Source: Porodaedalea pini (taxonomy: Eukaryota; Basidiomycota; Agaricomycetes; Hymenochaetales; Hymenochaetaceae). Taken from it: a stretch of 64,000 bases of DNA. The translations under genes were made by a program, and so were the position numbers. The stretch is taken from contig NBAY01000007.1 of assembly GCA_002794775.1 (NCBI GenBank), positions 1,116,001-1,180,000 of the forward strand, given 5' to 3'. The notes beneath the pieces are model-generated. The model had not been told where the DNA came from and made no database searches. It worked only from the letters and a program-made list of their open reading frames with translations. Positions 34,101-47,005 of the stretch are shown piece after piece; the first letter of the stretch is position 1, and the number at the start of each line of letters is the position of its first letter.

Positions 34101-37100
34101 CGTTGTCTTTTATATCAGTTTTCGTCCAGTATTTATACAGCAGGCAGTCATACACTTTGTCTTTCCTAGCTTTGTTCCCTTCATCTGATTTTGATCATTC
34201 GTGATGTAACATGGTATGAGCAGGAGAAGGGGAATGATACTGAGACATTGCTTATGGAGCGCACAAAGAGGGTGCAAACTTGCTCTATGCTAGCCAATGG
34301 GAAATCGTCAGTGACCTTGGTCGCAAATTAGAGGTAACATTGTTACGGAGTGGACAACAGAGCAAACTTCACACGCAGACCAAGATTAAGTATTTATTCC
34401 TTTTGACCATTGGCGATGCATGTTTCTTGAAGTACGAGAGGCCTAGTTTGCTTTATGACAGTAGCAAAGTTCGGAAGAACTGACCTGCCCATGATCAGCT
34501 TTGAAGGGCTCTTAACGTTTGCGTGCCGGATACAAATTTCGTAGCAACTCAGGACATGTACGCAGTGAAAGACCGTCCACTCTTTGTGAAGGGAGTTTGA
34601 ACTATCTTCCAGATCAGACCTGAATCTCGCCGAAAGGTTTGCCATACTCGACGATGTGCAGGACGAATTAATTTACCACTTTTGCTAATCCTATTTGCTT
34701 AGGACTTCTGCGTTCGCACGTTATTGAGTTCGCTGACTTTCATCAAGCTTAAGGATCAACTCGCGAGACCTGATAGAGCTACACGGCAAGCAAGGCCGGA
34801 AAACAGACACAGGATAAGATCAGCAGAAAATGTACGGAACCTTGAACTTGGGCTGGAGACGGTCGGTCAGTAAGGACGGGTTATCATATTTTTCCTTCAA
34901 GGATCACTCTTACTTAAAACTCGTTCTACCTTGGTTCCGAGTCATGGAACCGGGACTACGTTTTGGAGCCGGCTACTTTTGGTCGCGCTTTTAGCGACGA
35001 AAGATGAAGCACTTGTCGTGTCGAGACTCAGCGGACGAGATCCATGCTTTCTATTGCTTCCATGTCGGATAGCGCATCGCTACTCGAGAGCGTTTCGTAA
35101 ACCGAATGGGTCGGGGTTTTCGCTAGGCCATCCGCGGGGAGTTCGAAGATGCACAGACGATCTGCAAGCTCGCGCGTTCTCCCCATCAAGACCACGGTCA
35201 TCCTGAGAAATCTTTGGAGCCTCACTGTCTTGCGTGGATGAGCAAGTTGGCGCTGTTGATGGATGAAAGGATGCACTGGCAGGAAGTTCAATCCTTGCGA
35301 ATGATCTACACTAGAACGTGATTAGGTTGGATCCTCCCAGCGCGCGAGAGCTCAAACTCGCCTGGATCTCCGATATCACCTCGAGCTCGGGGCGTGCCCA
35401 CGTCCGAGTTACTCCCAAACCAGTTTCATTTCATATGAGGACCGTCGAAACGAGACAAATTCTGTCCTGACGCACGAGAAATCAAGAAACCAGGAAGGCC
35501 GATCGGACGCATCACGAAACGCACAAGGACTATAGTTAGTAAAGAAGCGATGCAAGGGCAGCACAGCCCTCCGCCCTCCGCTGCTCCGTCGCATTCTAGT
35601 TCGGCACGCTTGATTCACTTCCGCTTCGGAATTTGCAGTTGATCGGTGTCTGTGAGTTCTGTGATGTGCGTGTTTGCGAACTCAAAATATACTGTAGGTC
35701 ATTAGCACGTGCGCATCGCGACGCGTCTTGCTCTCACCTACATTCATTGTGCTCGCAGTAAAGATGGCCGAAGTCTAGCTCACCACCAACACGAGAAAGC
35801 ATTGCCTGCATTGAAGACTGAAGGGCAGATGTGTTCGACTCTTTCTCCTATTCTCTACATACTTTCGAGCGTCACGTAGCTACAACATTAACCTTAAAAT
35901 CTTATTATCAATCACGGCGAAAGGAAGGTCAAATAAGCAGCGGGTGAAAGCCAACAAATTCCAGATTCAACGTCCATGCGTCAAGAGAAATAAAGGTCCA
36001 AGTGTTTAAGTGAGAAGGCAAGCTCATAGCCAGCTAAGGATACAACAATGTCCACTCGCAGTGTCTGCGGAAAATAAGTAGTAAGGAGCGAATCAAGGTG
36101 AAAGTAAAGGAAAGGGTCAACCTAATGAATGGTGAATGAGAAAGGACGACGAAACGTTCAACGGTGAAGGACAGGCGGGGAGAAGGGAGCGAAAGGGGCG
36201 CAAAAATACATCCGCGCTTTGAGTAAAAGCGAGGGAAAGGAAAGGAAGCGCGCTGCGTGACGACAAAAAGAAAGAACGAAAAGAACGAAGAGCAACGAAG
36301 TGGTGTCTGAAAAGCGAAAGTCAATAAAGATACATAAAGTCCAAGCCGGTTGAGTCCGCGGTGCGCTGTGCTTTTGATTGAATGGGGAAGGGCAGTTGGA
36401 TGGGTATGGGGATGCAGAAATGGATGGATGATAGGGTAAAGTAAAATGGAGGGAAGGCAAATGTCCTCGAGCGTCCAAAGTGCAATGTCCGTGTGCAATG
36501 TCTAAAGGCATACCGCAAATTCCCAACCAAATCAGAAAAACCATATCAAAAACAAGTCCGATGATCCAAAGTCCCCAAAGTCTATCCTATCCCTAAAAAT
36601 GTCCCAGAGAGCGTCCATGCGGCTGTCCGCGCTATACTAGTCTAAAACAGTGTCCATTAAGAAGTCCTTGCTGAGTCCGAAAGTTCAAAGCACGTTGTGT
36701 GAGAGAGTGAGCGGTCGTGCGTGCGTGCGTCATGCCAAGTGCCAGAAAGCGAAGCAAGAGTCCGTCGTAAGAGGAAGGAAGAAGGGAGAGCCGAGCCGTA
36801 CCGCGCCGCGTCGCGTCGCGGAAGGAAAAGGAGAATGAAACGAGACACCATGACATGTGTCGATAGAGCACAGAGCAATCCAAATCGATGCGCCTGGAGT
36901 CGGCCGACGTGATCACGAGAATGCAGAGTGTGTCCCGAGGTCGGACAAGCTAGGATGGATAATGGACGACTCGACCCTGCGTCTTCCATTGTCTCGTCCG
37001 TTCAACACGCGTTCCAGCCAAGGGAGTAAGGAGGGAGCACGAAGCGAGGGGCGGTGATAGTGGCGTTGGCGTTGGCGTTAGGTGGCTGGCTCGCGGAAGG

Positions 37101-37703
37101 ATGCGTACATGTCGCGTTTCAGCTACGTCGCGACGGGGTGAAAAGACAAGGTAGAAGGGCTCGAGGGAAGCCCGGGATGGTGTGGGCGGCGGTGGCTGGG
37201 CAGGCCAAGAACCCAAACGAAGATGGGAACTCGACAGATTCGTCGGGCGGAACGGGTGAAGGGGAACAACACGGCAGGGACAGTTAAAAAGATAAGGAAG
37301 TCGTATCGTCAAGGACACGGAAGCAGGTCCAGCTCCGAGTGCTCCGGACGAAGGACGCAGGCAGGAAGTTCTACGAGGGCGCGGGCGGGTGCTAGTATGC
37401 TATACATCCCGAGTCCGTATCGCAAATCATAGTTTCCGTTTCCAACCAGATCCAGGCCGATGTGGATGCCGATGAAATGTTCGATCGAGCCGAATGCGGA
37501 ACGCCGCGCCGCATTGCGAGTCCACATTCCAATCCAATCCAATTCCGTTATATCGATAAAACGTTAAACCCAAAGAAGTAAAGAAAAAAAAAGCAATCAG
37601 AGGTCAGAATTACATGTTCGTCTAGAATCGTAGAGTATAGTCGAATCCAAAAAGAAACACCAACACAACTCGACAAGAAAATCGGCAAGAAAGAAGAGAT
37701 CAT
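34101..37703. other. Long intergenic stretch, no gene recognised
   Basis: Upstream of C (a fragment near 34690 resembles the upstream repeat of A). Between 35000 and 37600 only short, low-complexity frames on both strands occur. Part of 36000-37700 may be the 3' UTR of the transcription factor gene. Confidence 0.35.
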
Positions 37704-40700
37704 CTACGCACCCGAAACTGAATCCGACTCCATACCCGAGAAGACTTGAGTGCTGCTGGCGCCCTGAAGGCGCGCAGATGCAGCAAGGAGCGTGCCAAGG
37801 TCGTGCGGGACCCATGCAGAGGCGGGCGACCCGGACGTCGCCGCGCCCGCCTGTACCGGCTCTAAGCTGAACACTTCCGCGAGCGCGGTCCAGCAGCTCT
37901 GTATCGTATAATATGTAGTCAATAACAGAAAATAATTAAGATATTGCAGAATAGATATGGACATGAACGCACCCCAAACACAGGATCCAACACCGCGTAG
38001 TCCTTCTCCCCAACGTGGGTCCTCACAATTGAAGCCCCAGCCCTCGCCGCCCGCACACACTTCTCAAGACTCGCACCTACGCCAGCGCGCGCAAGGCGCA
38101 CATGCAGCCTCACAACGCTCGCATGCACAAGCGTATGCAGCACGACCTGTCTCCTCCTCTCTCCCTCAGGTAACCCCGCACCAAGCTGGTGTGCGGGGAG
38201 AAGCGCAGAGGCGAGACGCGCGAGACAGGTTTCGAGGCGTGCGAACGCCATCGTCGGGTCCTCTGCGCCCTGGCCCGGAGCTGGGGATGGGGAAGAGGAG
38301 GATGCAACGAAAAGGGCGGGAGGAGGTGAGGCGGGCGAGAGGAGCCCCCAGTTTGCTGATGTGCGCCCGCAGGCGGCATATAGTGCTGCGGCCTTGGCCA
38401 GTAAAGCGAGAGGTGCGAACCCTCCTGAGGACGCTCCTGCTAGTTGGAGACCCTGGTGCATAAAGAAGGACCGTAGTGTCGCGGAGCCTTGTATGCTCTC
38501 CATCGGGATCTGTGTATTCGTCAATAAACTATTAGTCAATATACGTTCTTCATTTATTTTGGAAAAAAAAATTACGAGGACAGACAAAGAGAGACGGAAA
38601 CGCACATGTTCATACTCCTCCACCTCCTCCGGCCACGGTGTGTCTACGCGTGTCTCAACGCACTCATCATCCGCAACGCACGGCGGGAGACCCAACGCAG
38701 CGCCCACCATCCGATCCAGCACGAATACTGCCCAGAACAGCGCAACGCGTTCACCAAATGCTATCGCATCGCCTGGCGAGGGGAGGCGAAGCGTGCCTGT
38801 GACAGATTCGCTTGTGCTTGAGATACCGCCGTTAGCAGTAGTAGATTCGTATTCGTACCCAAACTCGGGAGGAGAGTCGGAATTGGAAGTGGGTGCGCGC
38901 AGCTGGTGCAGCCCGAGCTGTAGGACGAGGTCAGCCGCGCCAGCGGTATGCACACGCGCCTCGCCTGCACGACCCTCCGCAAAGAGGTACCGCGCAAGGA
39001 GGACATGCACTTGCAGCGCGTCGAGTGCCGGGGATGCGTAGCCTTTACTCCCCTGCCCTTGTGTTGGACCCTGTCCTGGAGGCGAAGCAGAGCCCTCCTG
39101 GTGTGTTTGACTCTGGTTCTGCTCAAACGAAGGTGAAGAACGAGAAGGAAGAGGGAGCGCAGCGACTCTCATCGCCTCATTCACGCCCGCCTGTGCGCGC
39201 CTCAGCAACAGCCTCTCCACCGTCTCGCCGACAACTGGTGAACCACACGCGCGGCGCGCAAGGCGCGCGCCTACAAGTGCGAGCGCATCCCTTAAAACAG
39301 GGTGGTGACGTGGGTTTGACGACTGAGACAGAGAAGCGAGGAGCCGTCCGGGGTGGAGGGCGAGCCCGACTTGATCACGATGCGCGAGGACGAGCTGCAC
39401 GAGCGTCGACTCCGTCTCTGCGCTCATCCCCATCCCCATCCCCGGCCCGAACTCTTGATCAACGTCGTGCGAATACGCGGGGTGCGTTGATGTGAAGGTC
39501 GGGGCAGAGGAGGCGAACATGGCGGGGTCCGGCGAGTGGAAGGGCGAGAGGTCAAGCGAGAGCGGGTCTGTTACGCGCGACATGGCCGTCAGTCAGACAT
39601 GCAATTCAGAAAGATAACAAAAACAAAAAAAAAATAAAAATAAAAATAAAAGAGAGAGAGAGAGAGAGCGTACCGGTAAAGCTACTATACGGCGACGCCC
39701 CCATGCCTCCTCCTCCAGCAACAGCGCTTCCAACTGTACTCGAACTTGGACTTGGTGAGCCCGTGCTCGACGTCCTCGAATGGCCCTGTCCCTGTTGAAA
39801 CTGAAATTGGTAGGGCGAGCCATATCCCTGCGCCTGCTGCACAAGCGGGTGGTTCGCACTATATCCAAAGACGCCCGATGACGGGCGCGGGCGCTCCCTC
39901 GGTTCTCGCAACCCGCCAGTATGCAGGCGGTCACGCGGGCGGATCGTGCGCGTGCGGTGGACGCCACCCGCCCCGGAGTACGAATCTGTAGAGTTGAAGG
40001 AGAGCGGCTCGGAGGAGAAGGCGGACACGGACGCAGAGGTGGAGGATGGGTCCGAAAGACTCGTCGTTGGACGCTCGATCTCCATACCGGACGTGGAGTC
40101 CATCTCACCAAACGCATCCGTGCCAAAGTCCACAAAATCGAGCTCCCCGAACGTGCCCTCGCTACTCGCGCTCGACGGCGGCGGCGCATGCGGGTCGACA
40201 AGGAATACGCTCTCCTCCTTTCCTCCTGCACTCGCAGAGTCGCCGTGGCCCTCGCGGAGTCGTTCGAGCTCTGCCTCGAGCCGGACGATCCGCTCGCGCA
40301 GGGCTTGGGTGCGCGTCTTGCCACGCCCGTCGTCGTAGGCGCAAGCTTCGGCCTTGTGTGCGCGCACGCATTGGGCGCAGGCAGGGTGTGCGCCGTCACA
40401 GCGCTGGATGAAGAGAATGGAATTCGTCAGTTAGATACTACGAGGAGAGAAATGGAGGAAAGATGGCATGGAAGGAAGTCCGTCGGTCTTTCACGCGCGA
40501 ACGCCGCGGTGGTAAACGAGTAGCAGTGCACGCGAGAAAGGACTCTATGGACTCGAATCGAATGGGAATGGAATGAAGGACCCGCGAGAAGCAGAACCAT
40601 AGCAGCGAACGCAACGGAGTCGAAGGTCGGTAGCACTCACCATCTTGCGCTTCCGACATCTCAAGCAGGCCTTTCCGCGCGCGAGCGACGTAGCACTCGC

Positions 40701-40781
40701 ACTCGCGCTTGTTCCAGTGCCTGCGCCCACGGAGGTGGAGCCTGAACCGGAGTCGGAGGGCGAGGTTGATTGGTGGGTCAT
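37704..40781 (-). CDS. Zn2Cys6 fungal transcription factor (854 aa)
   Basis: Exons (minus): 40781-40641, 40403-39674, 39567-38606, 38509-37973, 37898-37704; all phases fit. A Ser/Gly-rich N-terminus precedes the zinc cluster with Cys at 39, 42, 49, 56, 59 and 68 (CLRCRKRKM, then CDGAHPACAQC after the intron), then a linker and a short coiled coil (IVRLEAELERLREGH). The middle region is the fungal-specific regulatory domain (GDAIAFGERVALFWAVFVLD, LGLPPCVADDECVET). Such proteins bind CGG-type sites as dimers in the nucleus and control metabolic genes; the target is not evident here. An A-rich and (AG)n tract lies in intron 2. Confidence 0.9.
39617..39668 (+). repeat. A-rich tract and (AG)n microsatellite in an intron
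   Basis: An A-rich run with TAAAAA units followed by nine AG repeats, inside intron 2 of the transcription factor. On the transcript it forms a pyrimidine/T-rich stretch near the donor. Confidence 0.8.
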
Positions 40782-43700
40782 GGTAGTTCCTCGGATGAGC
40801 CGAGTGAGGTCGAATAGAGTAGAGTGGGGACTTGTGAGGTGCGTAGATGACGAGGTAGATATAATAGGGTGCGGGTAGAATAAAGATAGCGGCTAGCGTA
40901 AAGTACAACGGGTGCTGGGTCGAGTGGGCGAGAGGTGGACGCGCCGGACCGATTGTGTGTCGATGAGAGAGCTTGAAGCGGTGGGAGGACGGAACAGGAT
41001 GGAAGAACTAAAAGCAAACAAAGTCCATAACAAACGCCGAGAAACGGGAAGATGGTGCGGAAGAAGGAGAAGGAAGGTCGAGGAGGGAGAAGGAGGAGAG
41101 GCGTCGAGATGAGCTATATACTTATAGCTAGGACGCGCTCTGTCGGCAGTCAGTTAGTCAGGATCGCGCTCTCCGTCTGATGCGAGTGCGCACCATATGG
41201 CTCTCCCATTAGACTTTGCTCGTCTGTGTCGGGACGTGTATACGATGTGTCCCTTGTGTTTGACCGCGCACCGCCTTGCCACAACCGTTCAGTTCCTCGT
41301 CACTTGCTGTTTGCTCGCCTGATTCAATCAGAGATCATTGTGCGTTGAGGCTGCGCGGTGTGATGCAGGCCAGCATTTCGCTGAAATGAAGCAGAATGTT
41401 GAGCGAAGCGGGACCGCTGAGGGCACGTGCAGGGCCGCCGCTCCCACATCGGGCAGCTCTCCCCGTCTCTCACTCGATTTGTCTCTTTCTGCTCGACTCT
41501 TTCTTTCTATTATTTCTCGTATTTCTCGTCTTTTTCCTTCTGACAAATGCTCTCCATATGCATGCTGTTTCACTCGTCGGACGGTCGGACACGAGCAATG
41601 TGATGACATAAGCTGTGTACCTGATTGCTGGCCCGGATCGCCATCAATTCCATCTGATCTACGCCGACTCGAGGCGGTGTACAAAGGTTCGATAATTCTT
41701 TCCTCTTATTCATCTGACCGCGCTGTTAACGTTGTCCAAGTCGAGGCCAGGCGCAATCCGGATAATATTAAGTATTGAAAGATTGTGCTGAGATGATAAA
41801 AATACTCGATTGGGCAGGTGGCTTACCATACAAGGCAAATCCGATAACCCAAGAGCCGCTATATATCCAACCGAGCATTTGTCGTCATCGTCCATGTGCT
41901 CCCTTTGGCCTCAACAATTCGGCCCTTCATACAACACCCAGCCAAGCCGCCTCATGCTGTGCCATGCACTCAGCTTCGCACTCTAATTTATCAGATTCAG
42001 ATCAATCATCTCGCCTACATACATTCCTTGCCTCAATTATGCGCCGCATGTATGCCAGACTTCAAGTGTCCATTTTGTTTTTCCCTGAGATCCCTTCCCT
42101 CAACCTTGGTTCATACTGGAAGATGCGCGTTCTTTGCTTCGAGTCCGTATCCCACCGGGACTCGCAAACCGCCTGCAATCACCAAGCTCTTCTTTTCTTA
42201 TATTATTACAACACATCTACCACTCGGGATACCTCGCTAAACAAGTTTGTATACCCGATCGCTGTACAGAGCTCTTCAAGCTTGACAAACGACCGACGGG
42301 AACGGCAGTAATCCAACACCGACCCGCCGAGCTTTACCGGACATCCATCGAGCCCTTCCACGGGATATTCTTTCGCAACGTATACATTGCAGCGTAATTG
42401 CCGACTTTGGCCCGTCGGAAACTCTACAGGTCGAACTGAAATCAAGAAAAGCGCGGCTGAGATGCACAGAAAGGAAGTAATAACTTCTATTCTCCGATCA
42501 TTCAATCTCGCAAGCGGCTGGTTCAAACCTCGGTCTAAGCCCACGCGATCACCGAGCATCAACTCGAACTCAAGACAGGTCATAAACGGGGAAACTATGT
42601 GCGCATTTCACGTCGTTAACCTTAATTCCTATTTTCAATTTGAAGAGCTTGAACAGCCCTTTGTTTTGGATAAGACAACTGAGTTCTACGCAGCCTGAGT
42701 CTGGCAGATAGCAATGTATTGTACAGCCCTGCATTCAGACAGCTGCGAATACGTCTCTCTTACACCTGCAAGCAGACTCCGTTTTTTTCGGACTCGACGC
42801 GATCCTGAAGCTTCGCTGAAGACGTAGTCCACATGGCGACCATTGAAACGAGACGGAACTCGTAAACGGATTTACACCTTCTAAGTGAGTTCTATGCACG
42901 CCTACTCTTCGCTCGCTCCTCACTCCTCAAATCCAGTGCAATGGAAACCGAACGACAAAAGTACGATCGAGATTTTAAATTTTAAACCGGAGGATCTGAA
43001 GACAAACAAAGACGCGGGGCGAAAGGTTCGAAGGGCTGTGCGACCCCAACCGTTCCGATCGCGAGCTCAAAATTCTTTCTTCCTTGCGTCCACCCGCGTC
43101 CCCCCCGATCCTCTTTTCTTTGGTCTGAGTTACCGAGCCTGAGTCCGAGTCTGAGATCCGTAGGCAGGTCCGTCCGGTTTACAAGGAGAACTGTAAGAGT
43201 AACGAGGTACCCCGACTCTTGCCGACTCGAATCTCGTAGCATACAGGTCCACAGTACCAAGACACCTCAAACCTCGGATTTCCTCGTCAGACGGCCAAAC
43301 AACCGATCAACAACTTTCAAATAAGCGTCCAAAACGCGCCCAATACAAACGTCCGACATCCCTCCGACTCACTTCAGCTCGACCTATCATGACAAGTGGC
43401 AGCATTTCGACTATCACAGTATCCCTCCTGAAGCACGCATTGCAGAATCTCCCTCAATCGCCTCTTGCAAATCTCGCAGATCCCTTGCGCACCGCATCCG
43501 AGTCGCACTCTAGATTTACCCACGATCCGACGCTCCCGCGAAGAAGGCGGAGTAGAGACGGCGAGGCGGAAGATCTCTGACATCGATATCAATAAATACG
43601 CCACGGAGCAGCGGAGGGCGAAGGGCTGTGCAGTCTGGGCGCCGCGCCCTTCCTTCTTGTATTCCTCTTCCGTTTCACTTGCTTCACATCACCATATGGG

Positions 43701-44429
43701 CAAACCCAACTTCATCAGCTCTTAGCGCGCGTGCGTGGTCATGCACGGTCGAGATTTGAGGGTAGACTTAAGCATGCCAGGTCACGGGAAGATCCAGACT
43801 CAAATGTCACGGGTAAAAGCCGGCTAACTGTGTATATCATTCTTCAAGAGCCTTGATTCTCGGAGTTTCGTCCGTCGTTTAGAGTTGGCGCCAGTTTATA
43901 GAGTCACACGGATCGGAAGGTGCTATGAGTCTGCAATTTGCACCTCTCGCATCAAAACTCTGTTATAAGACCAGAGGCACAGGGAAATCAGAATAAAGGC
44001 CTTGAAGGACCGAGTCATCATGTCTAAGGCACAGGAAATCGAACACGCAGCTTCTTATGCAGGGCAGATACGCTCGCTTTCGCTACTGGTACGCATCTGA
44101 AATCCAGAAGCGTTATGCTAGTGTTCAATCTTGCTTCTTTGCTTTGCAGATCCGGCTTGGACTCCAAATTGAGCTGACATGCACTTCGCCTGTGTACCCT
44201 GTGATACATCTACGCTTCATTTCCTTCCTGAGGGGCTTGGCCCATCAAACGAAGGAACGAGATGAAACGTGCGCGCGGAAGTCATATGACGAATCCAATC
44301 AGACACGAGGAGCAAAGATCCTTATGCGTTGTCGGTCCATATATGTATGTGCGTACAGTGGGCTTAGCACTGCCTCGGCGCATTCCATTATTGTTCTCTT
44401 GTCAATGCGGAATGTGTAACGTACAGCTC
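40782..44429. other. Long intergenic stretch, no gene recognised
   Basis: 5' flank of the transcription factor, then about 3 kb with scattered short frames (for example 41338-41778 and 41775-42311 plus) lacking domains, splice support or protein-like composition. Confidence 0.35.
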
Positions 44430-46050
44430 CTGCCGACCGATACACATCTGCGTGCGAGCCGGGGAGTCCCGAGGAAATGGAGTCTGTGAAAAGCGCGCAA
44501 ATTGAATTTCCTATGGCTCATGGGAGGTAGGTTGATGAAGCAAAGGTAGAAGCCACTCTGACTCGCGCAGACGTCAATACTCAAGATTTAGTAAGTCCTC
44601 CATCGCGGAATATTGACAGGCTTGTTGTCTAAGGATGCCGCTAGTGTTGCTGTTTCTATTGAGTAACTAAATCACGAGAATGAGACCGTCTGACATTCGC
44701 ATATAAGTACAGCCTTTTTCATAAGTCCTGCGACACGTGCATGTCACGTGAAATGAGCTGCGTCAGAGCCAAAGTGTTGAAAAATTAGAATGAATGCCTA
44801 TTTTCTCTGTGAATTCTGCACAGTACCTGCTCATTAAGTACTCAAAAAAAAGGCACGGTTCTCAGGAGAAGAAATAAGTAAAATAGGGAGCAATAAATTG
44901 ACTGTGTAGACAGGTGGAGATCAAACAAGTGCAGCTGGTCTGTTCTCTCACCCATTTCCACTGAGATTCAAAAATGATGGCTCCCCTATATCTACCTATA
45001 AAATTCTTTCCTGTGTCTGTAAATTAAGTATATGACTATACAAACATCTCCTGCAAGTTTGAAGCCAATCCATTCAGTATTCATGGTGCAGCAGCAAGAT
45101 TTGTGTTCCACTTCAAGCTCTTTCCACCTCCTTTTCTCACAACAGGTCTTGCAGAGTAGAACACAAATCTTGCTGCTGCACCATGAATACTGAATGGATT
45201 GGCTTCAAACTTGCAGGAGATGTTTGTATAGTCATATACTTAATTTACAGACACAGGAAAGAATTTTATAGGTAGATATAGGGGAGCCATCATTTTTGAA
45301 TCTCAGTGGAAATGGGTGAGAGAACAGACCAGCTGCACTTGTTTGATCTCCACCTGTCTACACAGTCAATTTATTGCTCCCTATTTTACTTATTTCTTCT
45401 CCTGAGAACCGTGCCTTTTTTTTGAGTACTTAATGAGCAGGTACTGTGCAGAATTCACAGAGAAAATAGGCATTCATTCTAATTTTTCAACACTTTGGCT
45501 CTGACGCAGCTCATTTCACATGACATGCACATGTTGCAGGACTTATGAAAAAGGCTGTAAATGCCAGAAGCAAAATAGACAGAATATCTATAAGACTTGT
45601 ACATACTTGCTAATATATTCCAATCCAACCGACGAAGCAACTTGGCAAGGCCTGCAACACTTCTGACTCCGTACAATCCTTTTGATATTTTACAAAATGC
45701 ATGTTCGTTGTGCCTCCCCTCAAAGCAGTGTGCCAATAGATGGCAAGATGTGATACTGTAGACCTTGAATGACGCTTGCTCAAAGTATCCATTCACAGTA
45801 AGTTTGCTCAGACTTCGCGATCAAAGCTATGACCGACAGATGTTAGATCTATACACTCTTTGCTCAGTATTTATGCTAACATGATGTGTAATTTATCAAT
45901 ATCTTTGCCTTCATTGCTCATCCCACTTACGCCACATGGAATTGCATGCAGATAAATTGAATAGAGCTTGGAAGGCAATCTCTTGTTTTGCAGGCATACT
46001 AGTAGGTGACTGAGAATCTTCTGAAGTTGGTAGAGATACAGAGGACAAGC
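44430..46050 (+). repeat. Duplicate of the gene A upstream region, with insertion
   Basis: 44430-44670 and 45700-46050 align with the region upstream of gene A (28254-28860, minus). Between them about 1 kb is extra, including the inverted repeat 44708-45559, so the A locus is an empty site for it. Confidence 0.7.
44708..45559. repeat. Giant inverted repeat (arms 401 bp, spacer 50 bp)
   Basis: 44708-45108 is the reverse complement of 45159-45559 with no indel noticed. The differences seen near the outer ends are three CpG sites of the left arm (44730-44755) that are TpG/CpA in the right arm. It lies in DNA that is absent from the homologous position upstream of gene A, so it is a plausible foldback-type element. 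No ORF inside. Confidence 0.9.
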
Positions 46051-46500
46051 ATGTCACAGGAAACTAGCTCCCAGCCAAGTCCTAAAGAAGCCAAGCCTGA
46101 GAGTTTCTCTACCAAGAGGGTCAATACTAGATACAGTGGAACAGCACGGAAAGACAATCACCTGGACTACCACTGTGAAGGGGTAAGACACGTTTGACAC
46201 AGAAAAGGAAGACAACAAGGAGAAAATTGAAGAGAAATTGAGGAGAGACTTGAGAGATTATAAGCTGCAGCCCTGGCCTTTATGCTAAGTAGTATAGCCT
46301 GATGTGTGTGATTGTACTGCAGATTTGAAACTATTCTTTGGAACAACTGAACTAACCCAGAAGGATGATACTCATCAGCTGCAAGCTGATAAGTAGTCTT
46401 GATTACACAGAGTCTCTTTATGCTAAGAGCCAATCTGGTACCTCAATCAGACAAGGGGGAAATCTGCATTTTCAGTAAACACTGGGTAAGACTGAGTTAG
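46051..46500 (+). pseudogene. Gene D: decayed duplicate of gene A
   Basis: Starts MSQETSSQPSPKE like A. A frameshift in exon 1 and a TAA after TVKG (near 46178) break it. The exon 1 end (IEEKLRRDLRD) and exon 2 (LKLFFGTTELTQKDD) are recognisable, and exon 3 is reduced to a few matching codons near 46440-46490. Nonfunctional. Confidence 0.75.
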
Positions 46501-46691
46501 AACTTATGCAAAAATAAATAATGTAAATCTAGAAAGTCCTTGGAAGAGGTATTGACAATGCTCAAGCAGGGGATCGCAAAGGGTATTACTTGTTGATTCT
46601 CAGCTGATGCTTGAACATCCTTTATATGATACATTATTGCTCTCGTTTTGCCACTCAGGGAACAACCAATTCATTGCTGGATACTCAGGCA

Positions 46692-46863
46692 CATCACAAA
46701 AATTTGCAAAGAATTACATGTGCTTATGGGGATTATAACCAGTTGAGCCTGGATTATATTTGGCATATACTCAGAATTTAAGCAGCTTATATTTGCATAT
46801 AATCAGTAATCAATTTTTTTTCAAAGTATAATCAAATATAATTTTTTGCAAAATTTTGTGATG
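46692..46863. mobile_element. MITE-like element, 172 bp with about 30-bp TIRs
   Basis: The ends are CATCACAAAAATTTGCAAAG and, inverted, CATCACAAAATTTTGCAAAA; the inverted match extends to about 31 bp with four mismatches. It is AT-rich and has no ORF. The homologous site upstream of gene B (about 32600) lacks it, so it is a real insertion. A target duplication is unclear (CAGGCA before, CAGCA after). Confidence 0.7.
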
Positions 46864-47005
46864 CAGCATTGGGCAGGTTTGCACATTCTTTCTTCAATTT
46901 ATGCTTAAACCAAGCAAAGATGGCCCAAAGTAGGTAAATTGAACAAAGATGAGGCAAAGTACTGACTAGCTGGAGCATAAGTATGGGATTGAGAAACTGC
47001 TACGA

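Noticed and set aside
37957..38463. 168-codon plus-strand frame
   Set aside because: Antisense shadow of the transcription factor exon 4.
39593..40399. 268-codon frame overlapping the transcription factor exon 2
   Set aside because: Shadow frame of exon 2, Arg/Ser-rich; the zinc-cluster frame is the real one.
42500..42560. GGTTCAAACC, a B-box-like tRNA signal
   Set aside because: No A box, no acceptor-stem pairing and no cloverleaf could be drawn around it.
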